DNA of 30,898 nt from UMGS1696 sp964430105 (GTDB lineage Bacteria; Bacillota; Clostridia; Oscillospirales; CAG-272), in assembly GCA_964430105.1 (NCBI GenBank), contig CAYSEF010000023.1, positions 1-30,898 of the forward strand. Direction: 5' to 3'. Below, piece by piece: positions 7,698 through 14,992 of this stretch. The position numbers and the translations under genes are program-made. Positions within the stretch are counted from its first letter, which is position 1; every line of letters starts with the position of its first letter. The notes below the pieces were generated by a model, which was not told the DNA's origin, ran no database searches, and saw nothing but the letters and a program-made list of their open reading frames with translations.

Positions 7698-9440
7698 ATG
7701 AACAAAGCGTTGAAATTTTTGAGAGAGAATATAATATGGCTTGCGATACTTGTTTGTTTTATTATAGCATTTATCGTCTGCGGTGTGTGGAGTGTCAATA
7801 ATCCGCATATATATTTTGAAACAGGCGACGGCCCTATGGTTGAAGCAATAACAGTGCGAAGGGGGGACAGTATCTCTCCGCCTCGTGCAGATGAAATAAC
7901 CTACGAAGGTCACACTCTCGAGGGCTGGTATACAGACAGCGAATTTACATCTCGCTTTGATGGCGGTGAGGTAAACGGAAGCATGACTCTTTACGCAAAC
8001 TGGAATACCGCTGTACATACAGTGACATTTAATACGTTTGTAGGGGAAATGCACGGTGAAGCTTCACTTCAAATAGAGCATGGCAGTGTTCTTGATTACG
8101 CTCCTGATGTAACGCATAAAACCTACAGCTTTGAGGGATGGTATCTTGATACAGCCTTTACAATGCCTTATACTCCCGGAGAAACGCTAATCACAGAAAA
8201 TACAAATATTTGGGCGAAATTCGGTACTCCTACTGCACTTGCCGACAATCTCAGTGCCCCGGTTATCTATATAAAAACCGAACGAAGCATAGATAAGGAT
8301 CGCTATACGAAGTGTACGGTCATTATTGAGCAGAACGACATGGAGTACAGCTATAAGACAATCACAGCTCAAATAAGAGGACGTGGTAATTCTACCTGGA
8401 ATTTTGATAAAAAGCCATATCGACTGAAGTTTGATAATAAAGTAGACCTATTCGGTATGGGTAAAGCGCGCGACTGGATATTGCTGGCAAATTCTGTGGA
8501 TAAAACAATGTTGCGTAACTTCACTGTATATCGTATGGCACAGCAATTTGAGGGCTTAAAGAATACTACCGACTGTGAATTTGCTCACATATACATCAAT
8601 GACGATTACAGAGGATTGTATTTGATTACAGAGCAGGTTGAGGAAGGCAAGAATCGAGTTGAAATTGGAGACGGACTTGACAAAGACGGAAAAATTTGTG
8701 CGCCGGAGGAAATGGGATTTTTGCTTGAATGTGGCAGAGGCGGTGATTCAAATAATGGACAGCGCAAATTCACTCCAAAGTCGTTCAAAAGTGTTTCCAC
8801 CGACCATGTTATTATCAAGAGTCCCGATCCGGAAAACTTGAAGGATATTCACGTCGAATACATAAAGAAATACTACGAGGATGTTCAGGAAGCTATCGCA
8901 AATGATGATTTTGATAAGCTTTGTGAGCTTGTCGATATTCAATCGTTCGTAGATTCTTTTATCTGCACGATGTATGTTCTTTCGGGTGATATGGGATACG
9001 ACTATTTCATGTACAAGGAACCCGGCGGAAAGCTGTTTATGGGGCCTCTTTGGGATTACGACCAATCGTCCGCAGCTTCTGAACATGGTGGTAACAGATT
9101 TACCGGATGGAATGCAGCTGACCCTCATACGTGGTATATGAAGCTTATAAAAAACGAGAATTTCAGACAGCTTGTTATAGATTCATGGATTGAGCATTAT
9201 GATTATATCCATAATATACCAGATATGCTTTATGATGTTGCAGATAAATATGAAGCGGATATAGATCTGAACTACAAGCGTTGGAAGGGATTTTTGACAT
9301 CCAGAGAATGGCGTACTCCTATCGAAATAACAAGACTGAAGACCTATCCCGAGCACGTAGATCATTTGGTGAAATGGCTAAACAATCGTGTCGATTGGAT
9401 CGAAAGAGAGCTTGAGATAGAAGCTAAAGAAGCTAAATAA
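7698..9440 (+). CDS. Membrane-anchored CotH kinase family protein with InlB-type repeats
   Basis: A 580-residue surface protein. Residues 12-31 form one hydrophobic helix with basic residues before it, a signal anchor that leaves the rest outside. Two InlB-type (Listeria-Bacteroides) repeats follow, near 45-110 (GHTLEGWYTDSEF...LYANWN) and 115-185 (YSFEGWYLDTAF...IWAKF). From about 200 comes a CotH domain with IRGRGNSTWNFDKKPYRLKF, DWILLANSVDKTMLRNFT and GKLFMGPLWDYDQSS. CotH of Bacillus is an atypical kinase that phosphorylates spore coat proteins. In gut Clostridia similar proteins are common on the cell surface, often in non-sporing species, so a spore role is not implied. RBS AGAGG lies at 7686-7690. 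The substrate is unknown. Confidence 0.88.
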   Translation: MNKALKFLRENIIWLAILVCFIIAFIVCGVWSVNNPHIYFETGDGPMVEAITVRRGDSISPPRADEITYEGHTLEGWYTDSEFTSRFDGGEVNGSMTLYANWNTAVHTVTFNTFVGEMHGEASLQIEHGSVLDYAPDVTHKTYSFEGWYLDTAFTMPYTPGETLITENTNIWAKFGTPTALADNLSAPVIYIKTERSIDKDRYTKCTVIIEQNDMEYSYKTITAQIRGRGNSTWNFDKKPYRLKFDNKVDLFGMGKARDWILLANSVDKTMLRNFTVYRMAQQFEGLKNTTDCEFAHIYINDDYRGLYLITEQVEEGKNRVEIGDGLDKDGKICAPEEMGFLLECGRGGDSNNGQRKFTPKSFKSVSTDHVIIKSPDPENLKDIHVEYIKKYYEDVQEAIANDDFDKLCELVDIQSFVDSFICTMYVLSGDMGYDYFMYKEPGGKLFMGPLWDYDQSSAASEHGGNRFTGWNAADPHTWYMKLIKNENFRQLVIDSWIEHYDYIHNIPDMLYDVADKYEADIDLNYKRWKGFLTSREWRTPIEITRLKTYPEHVDHLVKWLNNRVDWIERELEIEAKEAK

Positions 9441-9488
9441 AAAAACGCATATCCTTTGTTCGAGTTTGAACATTGGATATGTGTTTTT
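9441..9488. terminator. Bidirectional terminator between convergent genes
   Basis: A 14-bp stem (9441-9454 with 9475-9488, one G-U pair) has A-run and T-run ends. Inside it is a second stem TGTTC/GAACA (9457-9461 with 9468-9472). It serves the CotH gene and the convergent reductase gene. Confidence 0.85.
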
Positions 9489-9515
9489 ATTTATAAAGCT
9501 TTTGCAGTTAATATA

Positions 9516-10652
9516 TTATTCGCAGAGAACCTTGCAAACTTCTTCGAGCTTTTCTCTGATAGCAAGGTGCTGAGGACATTTCTTTTCGCAGAGTCCGCAC
9601 TTCTTGCAGTCAGCGAAGGTCTTGCCACCGTGGTTTACATAGTCACGCATCATGTTCTTAGCATGATCCTTAAGACCGTATACGTTGTAGTATGTCCAAA
9701 TTTCGAAGATACGAGGAATGTTTATTTCAACAGGGCAGGGCTGGCAGTACTTGCAACCTGTGCAGTAAAGATCGGAGAACTTCTTGAGATCTTCCATGGA
9801 CTTACCAAGCTGTTCCCATTCAGCAGCGGAGAATGCAGTGTTGTCGGAAGCAACCTTTACGTTCTTCTGAACCATGTCGAGTGTCTGCATACCGGAGAGG
9901 GCACAGTTGAGGTTCGGATTGCCAAGACAGAACTTGAATGCAAGCTCGTATGTAGGAAGAGAAGCATTACCGGTGAGTTTGCTGGAAAGAGCTGCAGGAG
10001 CTGCGAGTCTACCGCCGCCTACAGGACCCATTGCAACAGTACCGAGGCCCTTTTCTTCGTTTACAAACTTCATCATTTCTTCGTTTGCACGGTCAAGAAG
10101 GTTGTACTGGCAGAGCATGGATTCGAGCTTTACGCCACGTTCTTCAGCTGTTTCAACGATGTACTTGATAACTTCCGGTTTGTCGTGGAAGGAGAAGCTG
10201 ATATGACGGATAAGACCTTCTTCCTTAGCCTTTGCAGCAGCTTCAAGAAGACCTTCCTTGAGGATAACATTGTCAAAGGAACCCTTGTTAATGCCCCAGA
10301 AATGATAGAAATCAATATGGTCTGTGCCAAGACGGGAAAGGCTTGTTTCAAGACGCTTACGATATCCATCCTGACCCATGCCTGCATCTACAGGACATTT
10401 GGTGGAGATAAGAATCTTGTCGCGGAAGCTCTTTACAGCCTGACCGAGAGCAGCTTCACTGTTCTGGTTGCAGTAGCCGGGAGCTGTATCGAAATAGTTT
10501 ACACCATTTTCGTAAGCGTAGGTGATCATTTCATCTACTTTATCCTGGTCTACGAAGTTCTTTTCATCCTTTCTGTATTCGGGGAAACGCATACAACCGA
10601 AGCCGAGTGCGGAAATCTTCTCTCCGGTTTTACCGAAATCGCGATAATTCAT
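9516..10652 (-). CDS. Aldo/keto reductase with C-terminal [4Fe-4S] ferredoxin domain
   Basis: A 378-residue cytoplasmic oxidoreductase. Residues 1-280 form an aldo/keto reductase barrel with the expected catalytic tetrad: Asp55 (YFDTAPGY), Tyr60, Lys85 (ISTKCP) and His117 (DFYHFWG). The C-terminal part has two cysteine motifs, CTGCKYCQPCP and CKKCGLCEKKCP, which should bind two [4Fe-4S] clusters. This fusion is a known anaerobe family that is presumed to link ferredoxin-type electrons to carbonyl reduction; physiological substrates are generally unknown. The start has AAAGGA upstream and a near-consensus promoter at 10689-10717. The gene is monocistronic and separate from tldE. Confidence 0.88.
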   Translation of the reverse strand: MNYRDFGKTGEKISALGFGCMRFPEYRKDEKNFVDQDKVDEMITYAYENGVNYFDTAPGYCNQNSEAALGQAVKSFRDKILISTKCPVDAGMGQDGYRKRLETSLSRLGTDHIDFYHFWGINKGSFDNVILKEGLLEAAAKAKEEGLIRHISFSFHDKPEVIKYIVETAEERGVKLESMLCQYNLLDRANEEMMKFVNEEKGLGTVAMGPVGGGRLAAPAALSSKLTGNASLPTYELAFKFCLGNPNLNCALSGMQTLDMVQKNVKVASDNTAFSAAEWEQLGKSMEDLKKFSDLYCTGCKYCQPCPVEINIPRIFEIWTYYNVYGLKDHAKNMMRDYVNHGGKTFADCKKCGLCEKKCPQHLAIREKLEEVCKVLCE

Positions 10653-10688
10653 ATTGTGAAAAATCCTTTCATTTTTTGAATTTTTTAA

Positions 10689-10717
10689 ATTATATCATAA
10701 ATATTAAATAATGTCAA
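10689..10717 (-). promoter_or_regulatory. Consensus promoter of the aldo/keto reductase gene
   Basis: On the minus strand TTGACA (10712-10717), a 17-bp spacer and TATAAT (10689-10694), both perfect matches. It lies about 35 bp before the start codon. Confidence 0.85.
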
Positions 10718-10787
10718 TACACGCAAATGTAATTAGAATGTAAAACAGTTGCGAATGTAAAATATCGTGATTTTTGCCAAGGCTTTG

Positions 10788-12140
10788 TTATTCGCCTGCT
10801 ATGGACATACCGGGAACGAGTACATCGGGAGCTGAGATACGAGAACCACCCGGGCCACCAAAATCAAGCTCATTGTCAACATCTGAAATCTGCTTCAAAA
10901 GCTCAAAGAAATTTCCCGCAACAGTGAAAGACTTAACGGGCGCACCGATTTTGCCGTTTTCAAGCAAGAAGCCTTCGCTTTCGATGGAAAAATCACCTGT
11001 TACAGCGTTTGCACCTGAGTGGAAGCCCTTCATTGCGGTTACATAAATGCCGTTGTCAGCCTTTTTCAAAAGTTCTTCGCGTGTCATTTCGCCTTTATTG
11101 ATGTAGAATGTGTAAACTCTTGTACCGATAGAGGCAGAACCTCTTGCGGCATTACCTGTGCTTTCGACACCATCTTTTTTTGCAGTCATCAGGTTATAGA
11201 GCAGAGTTTTCAGTACGCCACCCTCGACTACATTTTTGCATCTTGTTGGTACACCTTCGCCGTCAAATGCAAGCTGTACGGTATTATCCTCCGAAAAAGG
11301 ATCATCTGTTATCGTAATGCAGTCAGATGCTATTTTTTCACCGACCTTGCCTTTCAGCAAAGACAGACCCTTCTGAACATTTTCAGCATAAAAGGCTGAG
11401 AGGAAGGTTGCAAGTATCGCTTCCATCTGATCATTTTTGAATACGATGTTGTACTTGCCTGTTTTGACCTTACCCGCACCGAATTTTGCGTGTGCTTCTT
11501 CGAGAGCTTTATTTATTTTTTTGGATCTTTCGGAATCATCTTTATCAAAGCTGTTGTGAAGCGATTCACCGCCGGTCTGCTTTTCTTCGCCATTGTCAAG
11601 AACAACCTCAAAATATTCGCCTGAGTTTCCGGTTCTGCTGGAGAGATCAAGTCCGTTTGAGTTGAACAGGCAGGTGTAGCTTTGACTTGCGTAAACAGCG
11701 GATGCAGTACCGTCAGCAATAAGCTTATCGGATGCATAAAGCAGATCGCGATTTTTCATTACTCGTTCACGAATAACAGCAGCCGAGGGCATAGTAAATG
11801 TGCATTCCGGAACCTTGTGATATTCTTCCGGTGCTGCACCTGCATAAATGATAGCTTCCTCATCTTTTTCAACGACTGCGGCATTTTCAACTGCTCGTGC
11901 AACAAGCTTTTCCATTTCACTTTCATCAAGGTACTGTGTACTTGCATATCCGAGCTTTCCGTTCACGATACAGCGATACAGCAGGTTTCCGCCTACACTT
12001 GATGAGAACGAACTGATCTCATCACGGAAGGTTTCTGCACTGATACCGGAGTTTTCGGAGTAATAAAGCTCATATTCGGAAATACCGCTTTTTTCAGAGC
12101 ATTCTTTTACGATTTTTTTGAGAATATCAAATTTTTCCAT
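10788..12140 (-). CDS. tldE: TldE/PmbA family metalloprotease partner
   Basis: A 450-residue protein of the TldD/PmbA (peptidase U62) family, the partner lacking the metal site. In the characterised E. coli heterodimer TldD carries the zinc and TldE completes the peptide channel. Together they digest unfolded peptides and mature microcin B17. Recognisable parts are the N-terminal YELYYSENSGISAETF region and the C-terminal GDFSIESEGFLLENGKIGAPVKSFTVAGN, which is conserved in PmbA. There is no HEXXXH. The gene follows tldD by 14 bp with AAGGAGGT before its ATG, so the two are one operon. No RiPP precursor was found nearby, so a general peptide clean-up role is more likely here. Confidence 0.88.
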   Translation of the reverse strand: MEKFDILKKIVKECSEKSGISEYELYYSENSGISAETFRDEISSFSSSVGGNLLYRCIVNGKLGYASTQYLDESEMEKLVARAVENAAVVEKDEEAIIYAGAAPEEYHKVPECTFTMPSAAVIRERVMKNRDLLYASDKLIADGTASAVYASQSYTCLFNSNGLDLSSRTGNSGEYFEVVLDNGEEKQTGGESLHNSFDKDDSERSKKINKALEEAHAKFGAGKVKTGKYNIVFKNDQMEAILATFLSAFYAENVQKGLSLLKGKVGEKIASDCITITDDPFSEDNTVQLAFDGEGVPTRCKNVVEGGVLKTLLYNLMTAKKDGVESTGNAARGSASIGTRVYTFYINKGEMTREELLKKADNGIYVTAMKGFHSGANAVTGDFSIESEGFLLENGKIGAPVKSFTVAGNFFELLKQISDVDNELDFGGPGGSRISAPDVLVPGMSIAGE

Positions 12141-12154
12141 AATTACCTCCTTGA

Positions 12155-13537
12155 TCAGCGTCCGCCTACGGTTATCTCACTTACACGGATGAGTGGCTGA
12201 CCTACATCTGTTGGGATAGAACCGGACGATGAACCGCACATACCCTGACCGGTTTCGAGATCAGTACCTACCATGTCGATATTTTGGATGATCTCAGAAC
12301 CTGTGCCGATAAGTGATGCGGAACGTACAGGCTCGCATATTTTTCCGTTTCTGATGATATACGCTTCACTTACCGCAAAATTGAAGGCACCGCTGATAGG
12401 ATTTACAGAGCCACCGCCCATTTTCTTTGCGTAAAGACCGTATTCGATAGAGGAGATAATGTCCTCGTTTTTGTCGTTACCGGGAGCGATAAATGTGTTT
12501 GTCATACGAGAGGTAGGTGAATACTGGAAGCTTTGTCTTCTGCTTGAGCCGTTTTCCTTCATGCCCATACGACGACCGTTCAGTTTGTCTATCATATATG
12601 ATTTAAGGATACCGTTTTCGATAAGCACCTTGCGCTGTGAGGGGGTTCCTTCGTCATCAATGTTGATAGAGCCCCACGCATTTGGGATAGTTCCGTCGTC
12701 AATAGCAGTAACCTTTTCATTTGCGATTTTCTGACCAAGCTTGCCTGCCATTTGAGATGTGTTTGTTGCCACAGAAGTTGCTTCAAGTGAGTGACCACAT
12801 GCTTCGTGGAATATAACGCCACCAAATCCGTTTTCGATAGCAACAGGCATTTTTCCTGCCGGACAATATCCTGCGCTGAGATTTACAAGAGCATGACGTG
12901 CTGCTTCCTTGCCTATCGATTCAGGTGTGAAAATATCAAAAACCTCGAGTCCCATGCGACGACCGGGGCTTGCTGCACCTGACTGAGTTTCACCGCCACG
13001 GCTTGCTATTGCATTAACTGCCATACGGGTGCGTATTTGTCTGTCTTCGGTATATAGACCGTCGGAATTTGCGATAAGTATATTGTGGTCAACGTCAAGG
13101 ATGGTTGCGGAGACCTGAGATATATCTTCGTGATAATCCTTAGCTGCGAAATAACCTGCCTTGAGAATATCTATCTTTGTAGCCTTCTTTGCTGTGTCCG
13201 GCACGAGCTTTACACCGTGAATATCCGGGAAGATTCGCTCTGTCAGATGAATGTCAAGTACCTTTGCGCTACTGTCACCAATAACATCAGCTACCTGAGA
13301 AGCACATCTTAGCAGACCTTCGCGTGAAAGATCGATGGTGGATGCACTTACACTGCGAACACCGAGAAACGCACGGATACCTACGCCCGAAATTGTGCTG
13401 TCACTGATGCTGTCGACTTTGCCGTCGATCATATAAATTGAATTAGATCTGGTGTTCTCTGCGAAAACTTCTGCAAAATCTGCGCCTGTAGACATAGCTT
13501 TCGCAAGAACCTCTTCCAGTAAAGCTTTTGATATCAT
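12155..13537 (-). CDS. tldD: TldD metalloprotease subunit
   Basis: A 460-residue TldD homologue, the catalytic half of the TldD-TldE heterodimer. The zinc motif HEXXXH is His244-Glu245-Ala-Cys-Gly-His249 in GVIFHEACGHSLEATS. A conserved Cys434 (GQGMCGSSSG) matches the third zinc ligand position of E. coli TldD. The N-terminal domain has the FAEVFAENTRSNSI strand typical of the family. It is the first gene of the tldD-tldE operon, with AAGGATG ribosome site and a possible extended -10 promoter at 13610-13615. The protease is cytoplasmic; native substrates in this organism are unknown. Confidence 0.92.
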   Translation of the reverse strand: MISKALLEEVLAKAMSTGADFAEVFAENTRSNSIYMIDGKVDSISDSTISGVGIRAFLGVRSVSASTIDLSREGLLRCASQVADVIGDSSAKVLDIHLTERIFPDIHGVKLVPDTAKKATKIDILKAGYFAAKDYHEDISQVSATILDVDHNILIANSDGLYTEDRQIRTRMAVNAIASRGGETQSGAASPGRRMGLEVFDIFTPESIGKEAARHALVNLSAGYCPAGKMPVAIENGFGGVIFHEACGHSLEATSVATNTSQMAGKLGQKIANEKVTAIDDGTIPNAWGSINIDDEGTPSQRKVLIENGILKSYMIDKLNGRRMGMKENGSSRRQSFQYSPTSRMTNTFIAPGNDKNEDIISSIEYGLYAKKMGGGSVNPISGAFNFAVSEAYIIRNGKICEPVRSASLIGTGSEIIQNIDMVGTDLETGQGMCGSSSGSIPTDVGQPLIRVSEITVGGR

Positions 13538-13609
13538 GTTTTCATCCTTTCTTATATATAGTTATATCAAAATGGGATGTTTTTCGTGCAATCGAAAATT
13601 ACTGTGTTC

Positions 13610-13638
13610 ATTATAACATATAAATTTTATTTTTGGAA
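13610..13638 (-). promoter_or_regulatory. Candidate promoter of tldD-tldE
   Basis: On the minus strand TATAAT (13610-13615) has an extended -10 TG one base before it. The -35 at 17 bp (TTCCAA) is poor, so the call rests on the -10. Confidence 0.45.
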
Positions 13639-13695
13639 CAGAATTTTGTGAATTTATAAAGAATTATCAAAATATTTTGAAAAATTGAAATAATA

Positions 13696-13724
13696 TTGAC
13701 TTATGTAAAGCTGTGTGATATTAT
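13696..13724 (+). promoter_or_regulatory. Promoter of the ThuA-like gene
   Basis: TTGACT (13696-13701), a 17-bp spacer and TATTAT (13719-13724). Five of six bases match at each hexamer. It is divergent from the tldD promoter. Confidence 0.7.
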
Positions 13725-13768
13725 ATATTTGATAGCTGTCAATGACGATATAAAGGAGGCTGTGGATA

Positions 13769-14425
13769 ATGAAGGTGCTTGTTATATGCGAAGATTTTTG
13801 GCATCCTGCCGAGATAATTTCACGAGGACTTAAACCACTCGAAGCAAAGGGATATGAGCTGGATGTCATAATGCACGCAAGAGATATGCTGACGAAAGAA
13901 ATGATTCGTGAATATGATGTTATAGTAAATGCGAAGGGCAATGTTTTCAGTGCTGCGAATAGAGCACCCTGGTTTGAGGAAGGTCTTACTGCTGTAATGC
14001 CAAACGATTTTCGTGACTATATCGAAGAAGGTCATGGATTTATCGCACTTCATGCAGGAAGCTGTTATTCCAAGGAGCGTCAAGCTGATATGGCGGCACT
14101 TGTCGGAAATGATTTTCTGGGACATCCACCGCAGTGTGATATAAAAATGGAAATGGTAGGCAAGCATCCGATTACGGAGGGCGTAAACGATTTTGTCGTT
14201 CGTGATGAGCATTACCGTATAGATGTTCACGCTGACGATATAAATCTTTTTATGAAATCCACTTCTGACAGTGAAGCAGGTACACAAGCTGCCGGATATA
14301 CAAGGGAGCTTGGAAAGGGAAGATTATGTTGCCTGACACCCGGACATAATCTGGCTGTACTTCTGCATCCGGAATATCAGAAGCTTTTGCAAAATGCTTT
14401 AGATTGGTGTGCCGGAAAAATTTGA
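13769..14425 (+). CDS. ThuA-like domain protein
   Basis: A 218-residue cytoplasmic protein of the ThuA family, which has a class I glutamine amidotransferase-like fold. ThuA is named for trehalose use in rhizobia, and related domains occur in many carbohydrate operons, but the reaction is not established. Visible features are the opening strand MKVLVICEDFWHP, the core YIEEGHGFIALHAGSCY, the HPITEGVNDFVVRDEHYRI segment and the closing GRLCCLTPGHNLAVL. These match the family order. The start has AAAGGAGG upstream. The gene is monocistronic, with its own promoter and terminator, and is not beside a sugar transporter. Confidence 0.82.
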   Translation: MKVLVICEDFWHPAEIISRGLKPLEAKGYELDVIMHARDMLTKEMIREYDVIVNAKGNVFSAANRAPWFEEGLTAVMPNDFRDYIEEGHGFIALHAGSCYSKERQADMAALVGNDFLGHPPQCDIKMEMVGKHPITEGVNDFVVRDEHYRIDVHADDINLFMKSTSDSEAGTQAAGYTRELGKGRLCCLTPGHNLAVLLHPEYQKLLQNALDWCAGKI

Positions 14426-14438
14426 TATATGTAAACAG

Positions 14439-14472
14439 ACCGATTCCAACTTGTTCTTGGAGTCGGTTTTTT
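14439..14472 (+). terminator. Terminator of the ThuA-like gene
   Basis: An 11-bp stem (14439-14449 with 14457-14467, one G-U pair) with a 7-base loop and six T residues at 14467-14472. Confidence 0.88.
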
Positions 14473-14496
14473 GTTAAATAAAATTTGAAAAATGTG

Positions 14497-14525
14497 TTGA
14501 CAAAATGAAACGATAGTGTTATAAT
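14497..14525 (+). promoter_or_regulatory. Consensus promoter of feoA
   Basis: TTGACA (14497-14502), a 17-bp spacer and TATAAT (14520-14525) with TG one base before the -10. Predicted transcription starts near 14532, exactly where the first DtxR-type palindrome begins. Confidence 0.85.
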
Positions 14526-14532
14526 ATCAGCG

Positions 14533-14548
14533 GTTAGTGGAAGCTAAC
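14533..14548. promoter_or_regulatory. DtxR-type operator site 1
   Basis: GTTAG-TGGAAG-CTAAC, a perfect 5-bp inverted repeat with a 6-bp spacer. It covers the predicted start of feoA transcription, a position that allows repression. The half-sites resemble those of DtxR/IdeR/MntR metalloregulators. Confidence 0.7.
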
Positions 14549-14566
14549 TTAATTTTACGCAGTAAG

Positions 14567-14582
14567 GTTAGCGGCTGCTAAT
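14567..14582. promoter_or_regulatory. DtxR-type operator site 2
   Basis: GTTAG-CGGCTG-CTAAT, the same spacing as site 1 with one changed base in the right half-site. It starts 34 bp after site 1 in the feoA leader. Confidence 0.6.
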
Positions 14583-14624
14583 CGCGATGGCGTTAAACTA
14601 CAATAATGAATTTCGGTGGTATGT

Positions 14625-14843
14625 ATGAATTTGAAGAATGCTAATGAAGGTCAGGAATACCTTATCAAAGGTATCGAAACAGACGATGAAGAACTCAATT
14701 CTTTTCTGTTTTCGCTTGGTTGCTACAGTGGCGAAAAAATCGCATTGATCTCTCATTTGAAGGGTGGCTGTGTTGTTTCTATCAAGGATGGCAGATACAA
14801 TATTGATAATCAACTGGCTGAGGCTATAATAATCGAGGGTTGA
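14625..14843 (+). CDS. feoA: FeoA ferrous iron transport accessory protein
   Basis: A 72-residue SH3-like FeoA protein, which is thought to support the FeoB permease at the inner face of the membrane. Typical parts are the early GQEYLIKGIETDDEEL and the late GGCVVSIKDGRYNIDNQLAEAIII, which matches the FeoA ending with a self-contained beta-barrel. The frame is open from a GTG at 14616, but the ATG at 14625 gives a natural FeoA N-terminus. Both have only a weak ribosome site (GGTGG at 14615-14619). It is the first gene of the iron cluster, preceded by a consensus promoter and two DtxR-type palindromes. Confidence 0.85.
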   Translation: MNLKNANEGQEYLIKGIETDDEELNSFLFSLGCYSGEKIALISHLKGGCVVSIKDGRYNIDNQLAEAIIIEG

Positions 14844-14849
14844 TGGCTA

Positions 14850-14880
14850 AAAAAACAATCAAATAAAAAGATTGTTTTTT
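14850..14880 (+). terminator. Terminator between feoA and feoB
   Basis: An 11-bp perfect stem (14850-14860 with 14870-14880) and a T-run directly after the feoA stop. The stem is AT-rich, so it may be leaky and set the feoA:feoB ratio. Confidence 0.7.
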
Positions 14881-14889
14881 TGAATGTGG

Positions 14890-14905
14890 GTTAGCAGAAA
14901 CTAAC
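14890..14905. promoter_or_regulatory. DtxR-type operator site 3, upstream of feoB
   Basis: GTTAG-CAGAAA-CTAAC, identical in both half-sites to site 1. It lies after the feoA terminator and 87 bp before feoB, which suggests separate metal control of feoB. No good promoter hexamer pair was found next to it; a weak extended -10 (TGCTACATT, 14934-14942) is the best candidate. Confidence 0.65.
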
Positions 14906-14992
14906 TGAACATATCGTAATTTATTCACCTATGTGCTACATTAACAATATTCAAATAAGCCATGGATAAATTTTAATTTAGGAGGAATCTCT

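Noticed and set aside
9456..10679. A 407-codon plus-strand frame opposite the aldo/keto reductase
   Set aside because: Antisense shadow: the minus-strand protein has full catalytic and Fe-S motifs, while this one has cysteine- and phenylalanine-rich sequence with no domain.
10741..10787. Terminator after tldE
   Set aside because: Only a 6-bp GCGAAT/ATTCGC pairing with a long loop and no T-tract is present.
10788..13537. RiPP biosynthesis cluster around tldD-tldE
   Set aside because: No precursor peptide, cyclase or dedicated exporter was found beside the pair; the ABC exporter is several genes away and in another unit.
14533..14582. Fur box
   Set aside because: The half-sites GTTAG/CTAAC with 6-bp spacing do not resemble the GATAATGATAATCATTATC-type Fur pattern and fit DtxR-type sites better.
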